Positions 46,111-56,487 of a stretch of DNA of 64,000 nucleotides are shown piece by piece. The translations under genes were made by a program, and so were the position numbers. The notes under the pieces were generated by a model. It made no database searches. It saw only the letters and a program-made list of their open reading frames with translations, and was not told the DNA's origin. Each line of letters begins with the position of its first letter. Positions within the stretch are counted from its first letter, which is position 1. Source of the stretch: Akanthomyces muscarius (lineage: Eukaryota; Ascomycota; Sordariomycetes; Hypocreales; Cordycipitaceae); NCBI RefSeq assembly GCF_028009165.1, contig NC_079244.1:124001-188000 (forward strand), given 5' to 3'.

Positions 46111-49100
46111 GTGTGCACTGGCATCTTGGCGCAGCTCGGGCTCTTCAAGTTGCAAAAGCCGGGTTTCTGAAAGCAGCATACGAGGTGGCCAGTGGCGTGA
46201 GGACGTTACATACTTCTCCCGATTGCGCGAAGCCTAGGACGCATGAAGAATAGTACATGCGTGAGAAAATCTGCCTCACTAATTGAGGCGGCGCCGTGGT
46301 AGCCAAGGTGAAGGTGGCAGGTGTGGGTTTATGAGGTGCAGTGGTGTACTGCGCGGCTCGTCGCAAATGTTCTCGGGAGATACGCTACGATCAATACATA
46401 TCGACAGTCCTTGTCTGCTTTCATTATTCCTATCGCGTGATGTGGCTGCTTAGGACAGACATGGTGCTATGAATGTCCTGGCGAGATCATCTACTAGTTC
46501 GCTACATGACGCAAGCAAAAGCCTGAAAACGACAATGAACCTGTCCATCCCAATTACGGCCAATGCGTGAGCCAAGAGACGGCAATCTCAATTCGAAAAA
46601 GCTCCAACTAGTCTCTATACGAGCGACCACCAAGGAAGCAACCAAGTTCAACAGAGCATCTAATCAGAGTGATATCACTGCCGAAAATCGTTAGGCTACA
46701 CTGATCGGAGGTGTCAAACATGCCGTGCCGGCTGGCAACTAAAAAGTCACCGCAAGACGCAAAGGGAAGCAATGGCCATCTGGCCAGCAGCAAGCGACAG
46801 CTGCACTTGACCACGTACGGTTAACGACACCGCCGGTAGGGCGTGATGGAGCTGAAGGGCTGGGCAGCGTCTTCTTCTAGTCTTCTTCTTTTTTTCGCCT
46901 CCAAGCATGGGTGTCCCTGGCGGGGCGCTAAAATCTGCAGCAGCGCGGACGGTCAGCCCCCCCTCAAGATGCACACGCCGCCGGCGCATCATGCAAGCTT
47001 GGGGCGGAGGGAAGGGGGGTTTGCAAGCAACATCTTCGTGAGACGAAAAGCCAGAAATGGACAGACCTAAACACGCCAAGAAATTCCGCCTTGTAGGGGT
47101 AGCGAGGGCCTCAGCTGAGCGGCTTTTCACACCTGCTCACATGCCAGAGCCTTCAGTTCTCCTCGGTCGGCATTGAGCTGTGGGCGTCGCGGAACGGACC
47201 CGATCATGGCCTACCTCCACAGCGCAAGCCATGTGGTTGCCGCATCGCCCCATGGCATGGAACGAAATTGTTATGTCGAGAGATCGGCTGCCGAAGACCT
47301 CGGGGTCAACATGTCGGCTTTGCTGGCAGCCGACATCTCTGGCGGCTTGCGATGCGCCCCTTTTCTCGTAGAAATCCCAATCGCTTCCCATGGCCTCGTA
47401 TCGCAAAGCGCGAATGGACAATCAGGGAGTGTTGCGGCTGAAATGCTGGACAGCGCCGCTGACACATGGCATAGCCAAACAGAGACGCCCGATCGCACTG
47501 AAGGATTAGACTTCAATATAAACATTGTAGTATACATTACGCGTAAAAAAGCGGTTCATTGAATCGCGGGTTCGACCAGTTGCGCGCTGGCCAGTGATAG
47601 CTGCCTTGCTGCTCTGTTGTGCCATCTTATTATGGCGGCGGAGAATCGGCGAATTACACAAGGGTAACATCATGATGTCAACCGTTACTCAAGCGCTGAC
47701 TGGAGCCTGCGCTCTCCCAGCAGAATTGACGTGGCCCCAGCTTTGCTCAACCCGCCAAAAATTACCTGATCGAGCACGGGGGGTGGCTACCAGTAGTTAG
47801 GGGTTCCGCGTGGGCTAGAACATTCAAGGATGCAAGGACTCCCGGCCGGCAGTGCAGAAGGGCTGAGCCCGTGGCAGACCAGCGAGCGACTGGCACTCAC
47901 ACAAAATCCACGACCAAGCCGCGGGATTCGCAGGATGATAGGCAATCCAATGGGTGCGCTATGCAGAAGTGTGACTGGTCCGGAGGCTGAAGAGGCTAAT
48001 GTAGTTAACTAATGCAAAAGCTGTGTTACATTGCCTTGAACCTCTTTTTTGTCTGGTGATGCGCGGGCTGCCTTCTACCGCGGCCAAGCGAACTTACACA
48101 ATCCGGAGCCCGCAAGATTCCACGGGTCAGTTCTACCTACACTCCCTCTTACTGAAATGTTGGTCGAGCAGATCTACATGCGCGGCGGAGAGATGCTGCG
48201 CCCTCCATGACAACTCATCCTGGCTTGAAAACCATCTCTAAGTTACGCTTCCTTGGCCAAGCTTGTCGGCCAACTCGAGTGGGCGACACACGGAGGGGCT
48301 GTAGTAGGTTGTACTTATGTACACCACCGGATATTCAGGTGGCGCTCTCAGGTGTCTTTAGGCGACGAGGCTATTTGGTGGTTGAAAGCGCCAAATGTGA
48401 CACACTGCGCTCAGCTTCTGGGCAATATTCCAATCAAAAGCAACTCACGCAAGCCTGTGAGGCTGAAGGTTGACTAGTCGCTAAGCATAGCGCTGTAATT
48501 TTTGAGCCAATATTCACGTCCTCTAGCGGCGTGCACCCGCAGCCACGGGCTCTTGATGGACCCGGGAGCGGCGACCCGGCCTTGCATGCTGGTGAATGCA
48601 ACACAACGGAAAGTGGAAGAAGCTCTGCGGGGCCTCTCCCGGTTGTTGTGGTTTCAAATGATTTATGGCCACCTTTTTAGGACACTTTGCAGATGCATTA
48701 CTCCTAAACTCCTACAGTTGCAGTCGCTTGTGAGGATCAGTAACGGCTCTTTTTGCGACACGACTGCAATAGAATAATGCTTCTTCTTATGGATGTGTGA
48801 TCCCGTAAAAGAGCGCCTCCCATCTGCGAATCGAAACAGGTATTGGCAGGGCTCAGCTGGGCGCATGTACGGTGCCATACCAAGGAGGAAGAGCTGAATG
48901 CCTCGATTGCCGCTAGCCTGAATAGAGCAGCATTCGAGCGGAATGGTGTAACGCTCCGTATCAAATCATCGTGGTGTCTGTGCCTGTACCTACCCTCCTT
49001 TCTCCTCCCCCACAAAGTCGATGGTCCAGCCCGCCACGCCCGAGCCCATGTCATGCCATCATAGAAAGTCGATGTCCCGGTAAACAGCAAGAGGCTAGGC

Positions 49101-49807
49101 AAGATGAAGCGCAATGCAATTTCCGCAACCTCTCGCGCTCTCTCTCTTCAGCCTGCAGTCACGTACGACTGGAAAATGCCTTGCGCCAGCAACGAGGTAA
49201 AGGTAGACGGTAGTTGGACCCCTTTGTCTCCAGATGTGGTGCGGAATCCGGCCGCCTACACGAGTAACCCAACGGGCTCTCACAGCACCCACCACAGAAA
49301 TCAGGGTCTGTCTACGAGGTCAGAACCCCATGCATCCATTCGAGCTGTCCCGAGCTCCAGCCAACCACGATGCGGCATGGGCCCTCAGCACGGTCGGAGC
49401 TTGTAAAAAAGCCATCTTGTTCCCACTTTAGGCCATCAAAGGAACAGGCTGCTCTGCACGCAACGCTGCGAGGGCGGTCCGGCGGCGGCGGGCTCTTGTG
49501 CAGCAGATCGGACTGTCTACTCGGTCTACTGCAACATGATACGTAGCTAATAATAATAGCATGCAGCAGTTCCTTTTCAGGGGGGAGGGGGTGGAGGGCT
49601 GTCTGGTTCTGTCTGGTTCACCTGCTGCTGCACGCCCTTTTACATAACTCCACTGAGGCTGTTTCTCCTAGTCGTCACCAACTCCGGTCTGTGATCTCGG
49701 TTGGCCCCGCGGCGTGCTTGTGCCCAACGTTTTCGTATCTACAAAATTCTCATTAATAGGAGTGGGCGCCTGAGCTGAACCTGCGGCCTTGAAAATGGCA
49801 ACCATGA
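46111..49807. other. 3.7-kb gene-poor interval
   Basis: Several open frames exist (47206-47562,+ being the most regular), but they overlap equally long antisense frames and show no motif. One TACCAGTA copy stands at 47788. Nothing is supported as a gene; the last few hundred bases may hold an undetected first exon of the next gene. Confidence 0.4.
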
Positions 49808-50890
49808 ACTCTGCTGCCTCGAGAAGCGACACAGGCTCGTCAAGACAACGTCTTCACTATTCATTTTGTCAAGGCGCAGACATTCCGGCAACCCGACGCA
49901 TCCGTATCAACAATCACTTACAAACAGCTGCTGCTTGATCGACAGCCAGATGAATTGGTAGCCAGCAATCAACACCAGTCCCAGGACGTCAATATGAGCT
50001 ACACCAAATTTGTTCTTCTGCAAGAGCCCATTGCGGCTTCAGAAGCGTCGAATTTATTGTGCCGCGTCGTTGCCTCCAAAGTTGCTCCTTTGATTGCCTG
50101 CGCCCCATTCGGCAACAGCAACGGCGCGGACAGCACACTCACTACATCGATACCGAAATGCTCGGCGCCCATCAAACTTACAGACTTCATGTCCATGGCT
50201 AGAAGCCAGGGCGTGGCGCCACAAGTATCACGCCTCTTGGACTTTCAGAGAATGCACATTGACGAACAGGCTATCCTCCTAGAATGCCGTTTAGTCAAGC
50301 GCTATCTCTTGCCAGATCCCGACACCGCATTCCGCATTCTGATGAAGAGCGACGACTACTCCAGAGACGTGAGAACCTTATTGGAACAGTGCATGGCTAG
50401 GCAGGGTTACTTCGTTACCGGCTTTCTTACCGCAACAGACGATTCTTGGCTCATCGAGGCCAGCCAGCAAGAGCTACAGCACTTCAACATTGCCCTGCCG
50501 TACTCTGACTCGTCAGATATGCCTGTCCCATTTCTCTACGAGGACCTTATCGGAACTGAGCTGGCTGTCTTCTCTCAGCGTTGCGAGCAGCCACCAAGCT
50601 TCGCCAATGAGCAGATATTTGCCGTGTCCTACAAAGTCGCCAAGCTGCCACAAGCCATGTCGCCCATATCGCCGATGTCAGGGCAGCGCTCGCCAGGAAC
50701 GCCACCCGCTCCTCGTCGACCTAAGCGAAGCAACGGATATCACTTAGCGTCTCGACGCACAGGGGAGACGTGGGCTCCGAGCAGCGCGAGCAGCCCAGAG
50801 ATGATGCCCTATTATGACGACAGCGTGAAGCTGGACGACAACGATGCACTTGCGTTGCAGATGGAAGAAGCGGCTTTTATCATGGTGTGA
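49808..50890 (+). CDS. Unrecognised protein, 5' end unresolved
   Basis: The frame is open from 49808 and reads as protein well before its first ATG at 49994 (for example DNVFTIHFVKAQTFRQPDAS, then FVLLQEPIAASEASNLLCRVVASKVAPLIAC). A start at 49994 would cut into this sequence. An ATG in another frame (49795 or 49804) would need a one-base shift, and an upstream exon with an AG acceptor near 49820-49845 is the other explanation. The 3' part has a Ser/Pro-rich stretch (MSPISPMSGQRSPGTPPAPRRPKR) and an acidic end (DDSVKLDDNDALALQMEE). No membrane segment or known domain. Neighbours give no hint of function. Confidence 0.6.
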   Translation, partial: TLLPREATQARQDNVFTIHFVKAQTFRQPDASVSTITYKQLLLDRQPDELVASNQHQSQDVNMSYTKFVLLQEPIAASEASNLLCRVVASKVAPLIACAPFGNSNGADSTLTTSIPKCSAPIKLTDFMSMARSQGVAPQVSRLLDFQRMHIDEQAILLECRLVKRYLLPDPDTAFRILMKSDDYSRDVRTLLEQCMARQGYFVTGFLTATDDSWLIEASQQELQHFNIALPYSDSSDMPVPFLYEDLIGTELAVFSQRCEQPPSFANEQIFAVSYKVAKLPQAMSPISPMSGQRSPGTPPAPRRPKRSNGYHLASRRTGETWAPSSASSPEMMPYYDDSVKLDDNDALALQMEEAAFIMV

Positions 50891-51696
50891 GCAAAGGCAT
50901 ACAACACACAAAAGCTGAAACCGACAAAGGACATCAGAGCTTACTTTTTGGGCTGAGGGCTCCTCCTGCACCCAACTTGAGTAGCATTTCAAATGGCGAC
51001 ACACCCGCGAGACACAGTATCGCATGACCGGTCTACTGCAGAGCCCGGCACCTACACAAGCAAAGCAATTTGCATGCTTGTGTGATGTCTTCGAAACTTG
51101 TGCCGTTTCCAAATCGAAGAATCCATTTACCTAGGCTGGTGCAGGAGAGAATACCACGGGAAGACAGCCACCAGGGCTGGATACATGCCTTGAAGCGGAC
51201 TTACATCATCACTACGATGTCTGCCTCACAAAGTGCCACGGAAAGACTTCTAACTTGGACATTCTCCGAAAAAAGGTGTGTCATAAGACGCAGAAAACGG
51301 GAGGTGCACAATTGCGCAGAGGGAAAAGGCATCACGTACACCACCTCTTGTAAACAAGGCAGAACCACGAAGATAGGGCAACAATGCACACTTTACCTCA
51401 GAACCAATGAAGCACATCACCTCGAGCACAATCTGTCCTCTAAGTGCCTTAGATAGTACGCCACGCTAATTGCGACGGGCGGCATTCCGTCCCCGAGGAG
51501 CAGAAGCTGAAACACAGCACCGCCCATCCGAAAACGCCACGCGGTTCGCCTCACTTGGTCCTGCCCCCAAGGCCCTCTGGAGAATGCCATTTCAAAAGAT
51601 TGAAAAGGAGCCCCCAGACCTCTCCCCAATCGGGATTTTTATACTTGGGAGGATAGAATTAAAGTACAGAAATAACAAAAAAGAGCAAAACTTGTC
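50891..51696. other. Intergenic, nothing recognised
   Basis: It separates two plus-strand genes and is expected to hold a 3' UTR and the promoter of the Ser/Arg-rich protein gene. Open frames overlap antisense and lack motifs. Confidence 0.4.
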
Positions 51697-52260
51697 ATGA
51701 CTCGATCACGTTCCGTGTCCCGGCGTCCATCCACCAGGCACAGAGACGACAACGTCTCGCCCACACGACCCCGATCTCAATCCTCGTCCCCCTCATCCTC
51801 CTACCTGGTCGACCGATCCCGGCTGCAGTCTCGCGGGCCGCCAGACCATTATCGGCGGGAGCAGCGAGCCGCCAGCAGCAGCCAGGGCAGCAGCCTGTCC
51901 AAGTCCGCTGGCGTGCTGGCCGGGATTGGCATCGCTGCGCTGGTGGCCCGCAAGCTCTGGCCCAAGAGCAGCAGTAACAACAACCCATCTCAGAAAGAAC
52001 ACCGCGGCGAAACACGACGCCGCAGGAACGCGCAGGAGCATATTCCGCGTGGTCGTGACGTGGACCAGCGCGCCCATCGCCAAGCAAGCAACGCGTCCAG
52101 TTACGACCCGGGCGATGGGAGGTACGTGACGAGGGGTGAGGCTTCGGCCTACCATCTGCGAGAGCCTCGACAGAGGAACATGGATCGACGCAGCTGGGGT
52201 GGCGAGGATGCTCGGAGTCATGCTCAGTCGAGCATAGCCTATGGCCCCAGATACAGCTAG
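51697..52260 (+). CDS. Ser/Arg-rich protein with one hydrophobic segment, unknown function
   Basis: A 187-aa single-exon frame with ATG 51697 just after an AT-rich leader. Residues 1-70 are rich in Ser/Arg (SRSVSRRPSTRHR, SQSSSPSSS). A Gly/Ala-rich hydrophobic helix lies at about 70-85 (SAGVLAGIGIAALVARKLWP), which could be a membrane anchor. The rest is basic and disordered (RRRRNAQEH, many Arg/Gln/Ser). Small proteins of this layout are common in filamentous ascomycetes and have no known role. An antisense frame is open too, but the ATG context and the shape of the product favour this strand. Confidence 0.6.
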   Translation: MTRSRSVSRRPSTRHRDDNVSPTRPRSQSSSPSSSYLVDRSRLQSRGPPDHYRREQRAASSSQGSSLSKSAGVLAGIGIAALVARKLWPKSSSNNNPSQKEHRGETRRRRNAQEHIPRGRDVDQRAHRQASNASSYDPGDGRYVTRGEASAYHLREPRQRNMDRRSWGGEDARSHAQSSIAYGPRYS

Positions 52261-52418
52261 GCGTAAACCTAGGACGAATGTGGAGGCTGGAGGAACACGG
52301 TACTCAAACAGTGGTTTCTACTATATCATAATGCAATGTATTTCATGTATGTATTCCAAAAGTAGTTTCCTATCTCACATTGTAAGATGAGTTTGCAACC
52401 CAAAGCATGACGCCTTCG

Positions 52419-55400
52419 CTATTCCACCGACATTGGACTGCTGGCAGGATCGTCCTCCGATTCCATTAATTTCTCGCGTGAAGGTAAGATCTGTTGCCAG
52501 CCTTCTCCAGCAGTGTGCATCACTGCCTCTGTCGACAAGCAATCTCCGAAATATCTCTCCTTTCTGGTTGTGCGACGCTCACCACCCTCTAGGGCCGAGT
52601 ACGCGCTGCGAGTGGTCCGCATACGTTTGCGCCTGCCGCCGTCACCGAGTAGCTCGTTCAGGCGCTGCCTGTCCTGCATTAGATGATCATCATAATGGAC
52701 TATGCCGCGAACCCACGGCGCCACTTCCATTACGATGATAGTCATTGTGCGATCGAAGACAGAGGGCTCGAGGCTCATGCTAGTGACAGCCTTTGGAGAC
52801 ACCGCTATGGGATCAAAAGCAACAGCAACATCATATCTTGTTAGCTTGCGACTGTCCCCAGCAAATGCTTCTTCCAGAATACTGATTGTCTTTCGTTCGC
52901 CATAGGCATCATTTTTGCGGATGAGGGCAGCTGAGAAAGCGGTGGCGGAGGCTTTTAGGTTGTCGAGTGCCAAAGCTGAGATGGACGAAGAAACTCCGAC
53001 CCGCAAGCAGAAATGAGGCTGGAGAGGATCCGCCTCCAGTAACTCCTGAGCAACGGTAAAATCATGTCGAGCGGCCTCTGGCATTTCTGGCGGAGTCGGG
53101 TCAAGCACCTCGTCAAGCTCCACGCCAAGTACTCCTGCTGCGCAAATATCGGCGGAGCTCAAACTATCGTAATATTCTGTGTAGGCATCAAGAACCCGTA
53201 TTCTTTGCCGCCGATTCGGGATTTCTGCTGGAAGGACTGCGGCCAAGGTTTTCAGATCCTTGCTGACATGCCAATCACCCAAATCTTGGTGCCAAAAATG
53301 CCAAGCCTGCTCAGCAGCTTCTCGCTCCATGGCTGGTGTGTCTGGCGCAGCTATAATGCGATCGCGACTTAACCAACCCATACCAGGCTCGTATGTATTT
53401 TCGCTGATCACGCGAACTGCTTGACCTTGTTTGTCGAGGTCGATTCCTTGGGGCCAGCGCAGGTAGAACCAATCATGGCCACCTCTGCGGTCTCCAACGC
53501 CAATCTGACACCAAAATTGCAGGTCGGTAATAGTCGCGCGTAGGTCGTAATCTCGGCACCGATAGAGAGCCTGGACCGCGTTACGTTTCAGTGCGTGACC
53601 TTCATTCGCGGCAATAAGAAGACATGTGTCCACTGCGAGGGACTCCGGCGCTGGCAAGAAGCGAAATATGCCATGTAGATCAAGCGTGTTCATCGGCACC
53701 GCACTTTCGTCGTTGCAGGTAAGAACAAATGGTCGCTTGGACTGGCTCATTAATGATTGCAAACTTGCCCAAAATTGTTTGTCCTCCTCGAACAATATGT
53801 CGACCTCTTCCAGAAGAATCAGCGATTGCTTTTGTGACTTTGATGAAGAGCTCTTGGCCCCAGTATCCACCCCAGTGCGGGTTTTGCCAGGCTTCTTTTT
53901 CTTTTCTGCCACAGTCTTTGGTTTGAAGAAGGATGTCATCATGCCTTGCTTTCCGGAGCTGATTTCTGATTCAGTTGCTTCTGTTAACTCTGAGGCTTCG
54001 GACTGATGATGTTGGACGAGATGATTGCGGGTCATATCGCCAACTCTTTCTAGAATATCCTTGCCGCTGCGGCGAGTGCTGGAGTTGATTTCAAATACTT
54101 CGAATCCGAGCTCTTTCGCTACAGCATAGACCGAGGCCGATTTGCCGGAGCCATGTGGGCCGCTGATGAGTATCGTGTTCGCTAACTTGGACGGATCTTT
54201 GCCTGCCAGATTTAGTGATCTAGCCACTGAAGGTCGTGATCGTCGTTTCGCGCTTGGCGGCTGGTCTTCCAAGTCTGATAACTCATTCATTTCACCACTT
54301 TCGTCTTCACTATCGACAATGAAACCGTCGAGCTTGCTCTTGCGCTTTTTCCTTCTGGTCTCGCTCTTCGATTTCGCAGAGCCGTCACCGGCGCTTTCAA
54401 CTCCCTGGACGCGCAGCATTTCAAGCCATTGCTTCAACAGAGCGACCTCTCTGCCTGGTTGTAACACTTCTGGTGATGACATCGGCGCGTACTTGGAGAC
54501 CCAAGACATGCTTTCACATGTCGATCGATCGAAAGCAGATAGTTGTCCGGCTAGCGATTGCCAGTGGCGATCAACGGCTGGATGCACTGGCTTTGATGGC
54601 TCTCGAGCAAGATCATCTTCATCCATGTCTCTTCGTGACGTCAGTGAAGCGACATCGGACTGAATCTGAGAACGCATGCGATTAGCGAGTTTGCAGCCGC
54701 TTTCAAAGTGCCTGGTCGGTAGTCTGAGTTCGGTCGGAGGAGGAGGGAATATATCATCGTTTCTCGGCAGGCTGCGCTTGATATTCTGTATGTCTAATTG
54801 CCGATCTAGCAGCCCCAGAATGGACTCGCGCGAATTTATCGACACGGTTTGCCCCTTTGATTTCTTCTTGAGCCGACTGATTGGCACAGTGACGGAAGGC
54901 CTGATCAGCTGCTCTCCTCGGACGTGACTGAAGCCATGCGGTGGCCAGAGAGGATGTTTCGCACCAGGCACTCTGGTCCCAGTGGATTTGATGCCAAAAG
55001 AATAACCTTTTCCAGGCGTAAAATTGTTTCGTGGTTTTTTTGGGGAGACTGGAGTAGACATGAAGACTGTATCTCGCTTCTTTTCGCTGGCAGAGGCAGG
55101 CTCAGAGCGCTCTTCTTTCGCGAAGAATGGATGTGTTGTTTTCGGAGCGGGTTGCTGAGGTTTGTCTTGCATCGTCTTCTTTGCTTTCGGGGCAGGTTCT
55201 TCGATTCGAAGCTGACCAGCTAGTATCTGGGAGACCTTGTCGCTAATTCGTTTACGGTCTTCGGCATTGCGCCCATATTCAATTGTAACGATTCTGGAAC
55301 TGTGTTTGGAGGGCTTCGGCTTAGGAGGCGAACCGAGAGTGCCAGTCTTCATGTTGAACCTCAACACTTTCTTAGGTGCTGCATTGTGGTGAGGCTCCAC

Positions 55401-55964
55401 TGCCGGTGCAGGCGGTTGACTGGCTGGTTGTGGCTCAAGAACTTGAGCTATGTGGTCTTGAGGCATTGATGTTTGAGGCGTAAAAGTTTGAGGCGCGGAA
55501 GCTTCTGCGTCAGCGGTTTGCAGGTCCGGGTGAATATGGGGAACTAAGGGAGATGCCGCCGAAAAAGACATCGCGTGCTGTTCGTCGCCGGCCTTTGGGA
55601 CCGATGGGTGGGATATGGGGTAGTTGAACGCTGGTACAGTACCATGTTGAGGTACGTCGGGGTAGTTCGTCAATGACTGCTGATAGGGCAGCTGTGGATG
55701 GGGCTGTTGCGAATAGACGCCATTTTCTTGCCATGACTGGTCGTAGTAGATCGGATGAGGCTCAGTGTAGTCTGATCGTAGGGGCGCGTAGTCGTTTGTC
55801 TTTACTCGCTTCGTCTCGTGTTTGTCGTTTCCCTGCGTCGCGGGGGGTGTCGCTGGCTCCGGGCTTGTAAAAGCCGGCGCTTTGACAAAGAAGGGGTGAA
55901 GCTTCTTCAAAGAAGCATCACTGGTTCCCTCGTCAGCCATTGGTATTACCGCCATAGGCCCCAT
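52419..55964 (-). CDS. ELG1: Elg1/ATAD5-like RFC-like clamp (PCNA) unloader
   Basis: Single exon, 1181 aa; the second in-frame Met (MADEGTS) a few codons later is an alternative start. The N-terminal 450 residues are disordered and basic, with a LHPFFVK-type short motif near the start and a second HPFFAK copy further in; short motifs of this kind often mediate PCNA/SUMO contacts in Elg1. The AAA core has Walker A GPHGSGKS at 602-609, EINSSTRRSGKDI, and Walker B LILLEEVD at 715-722, followed by FVLTCND (sensor 1). The block after it (LQFWCQIGVGDRRGG, MGWLSRDRI) is characteristic of Elg1. Elg1 replaces Rfc1 in an RFC-like complex that unloads (SUMO-)PCNA from chromatin after replication, protecting genome stability and telomere length. 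It is divergent from the Utp8-like gene. Confidence 0.93.
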   Translation of the reverse strand: MGPMAVIPMADEGTSDASLKKLHPFFVKAPAFTSPEPATPPATQGNDKHETKRVKTNDYAPLRSDYTEPHPIYYDQSWQENGVYSQQPHPQLPYQQSLTNYPDVPQHGTVPAFNYPISHPSVPKAGDEQHAMSFSAASPLVPHIHPDLQTADAEASAPQTFTPQTSMPQDHIAQVLEPQPASQPPAPAVEPHHNAAPKKVLRFNMKTGTLGSPPKPKPSKHSSRIVTIEYGRNAEDRKRISDKVSQILAGQLRIEEPAPKAKKTMQDKPQQPAPKTTHPFFAKEERSEPASASEKKRDTVFMSTPVSPKKPRNNFTPGKGYSFGIKSTGTRVPGAKHPLWPPHGFSHVRGEQLIRPSVTVPISRLKKKSKGQTVSINSRESILGLLDRQLDIQNIKRSLPRNDDIFPPPPTELRLPTRHFESGCKLANRMRSQIQSDVASLTSRRDMDEDDLAREPSKPVHPAVDRHWQSLAGQLSAFDRSTCESMSWVSKYAPMSSPEVLQPGREVALLKQWLEMLRVQGVESAGDGSAKSKSETRRKKRKSKLDGFIVDSEDESGEMNELSDLEDQPPSAKRRSRPSVARSLNLAGKDPSKLANTILISGPHGSGKSASVYAVAKELGFEVFEINSSTRRSGKDILERVGDMTRNHLVQHHQSEASELTEATESEISSGKQGMMTSFFKPKTVAEKKKKPGKTRTGVDTGAKSSSSKSQKQSLILLEEVDILFEEDKQFWASLQSLMSQSKRPFVLTCNDESAVPMNTLDLHGIFRFLPAPESLAVDTCLLIAANEGHALKRNAVQALYRCRDYDLRATITDLQFWCQIGVGDRRGGHDWFYLRWPQGIDLDKQGQAVRVISENTYEPGMGWLSRDRIIAAPDTPAMEREAAEQAWHFWHQDLGDWHVSKDLKTLAAVLPAEIPNRRQRIRVLDAYTEYYDSLSSADICAAGVLGVELDEVLDPTPPEMPEAARHDFTVAQELLEADPLQPHFCLRVGVSSSISALALDNLKASATAFSAALIRKNDAYGERKTISILEEAFAGDSRKLTRYDVAVAFDPIAVSPKAVTSMSLEPSVFDRTMTIIVMEVAPWVRGIVHYDDHLMQDRQRLNELLGDGGRRKRMRTTRSAYSALEGGERRTTRKERYFGDCLSTEAVMHTAGEGWQQILPSREKLMESEDDPASSPMSVE

Positions 55965-56487
55965 TGAAAATGAGTCGTGTACAGCGAATGCCCCGAAGGG
56001 CTTCCTGATGATTCCTCCACTGGCACACTTCTAGAGCAACACGTAGTCGACCATGGGTTGTGTCCCTGCGAAAATAAGACAGATGGATATTTTCGAAAGT
56101 AGGCAAATGGCGCGATAGGGAAAAGTCAAGTGTCGTGCTGTTGAAAGGTTTGCAGATTAAATTGTGCAAACGAACAACTCCAAATTCAATCTCAACGCTG
56201 GAAGACCTTAGTGGTAGGACGGACGCGTCGAACCAATGTGACGCGCCGTAGCAAAAAGGTACGTACCGTTTAAGTGGTAGATCTACATACTAGTTGAGCC
56301 CACCTGAAGGGTGACTGACCGCCCGGCAGAAGCGCCCCGCTATACGGACTTTTCTGTCGGGCCGCATTTTTTTTTTGTTTGCACTGACGACGAAGGCAGA
56401 ATCTTGAAATAAGCTGTTAAGCTAGCATCTTCAATTGCGACCACGAGGAGGAGTTTTCGAGCCCTTACAACCCTCGAAAATATCGCC
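55965..56487. promoter_or_regulatory. Bidirectional promoter between Elg1 and the Utp8-like gene
   Basis: 523 bp separate the two divergent start codons. No other gene fits. It holds both 5' UTRs and shared promoter elements; a GCCGCATTTTTTTTT tract stands near 56362-56376. Confidence 0.55.

Noticed and set aside
47206..47562. 118-codon frame with an ATG start
   Set aside because: A near-equal antisense frame (47271-47537) covers it and no motif is present; could be revisited with RNA-seq.
47555..47590. GGTTCGACC as a possible tRNA T-arm
   Set aside because: No acceptor stem, D-arm or anticodon arm can be formed around it.
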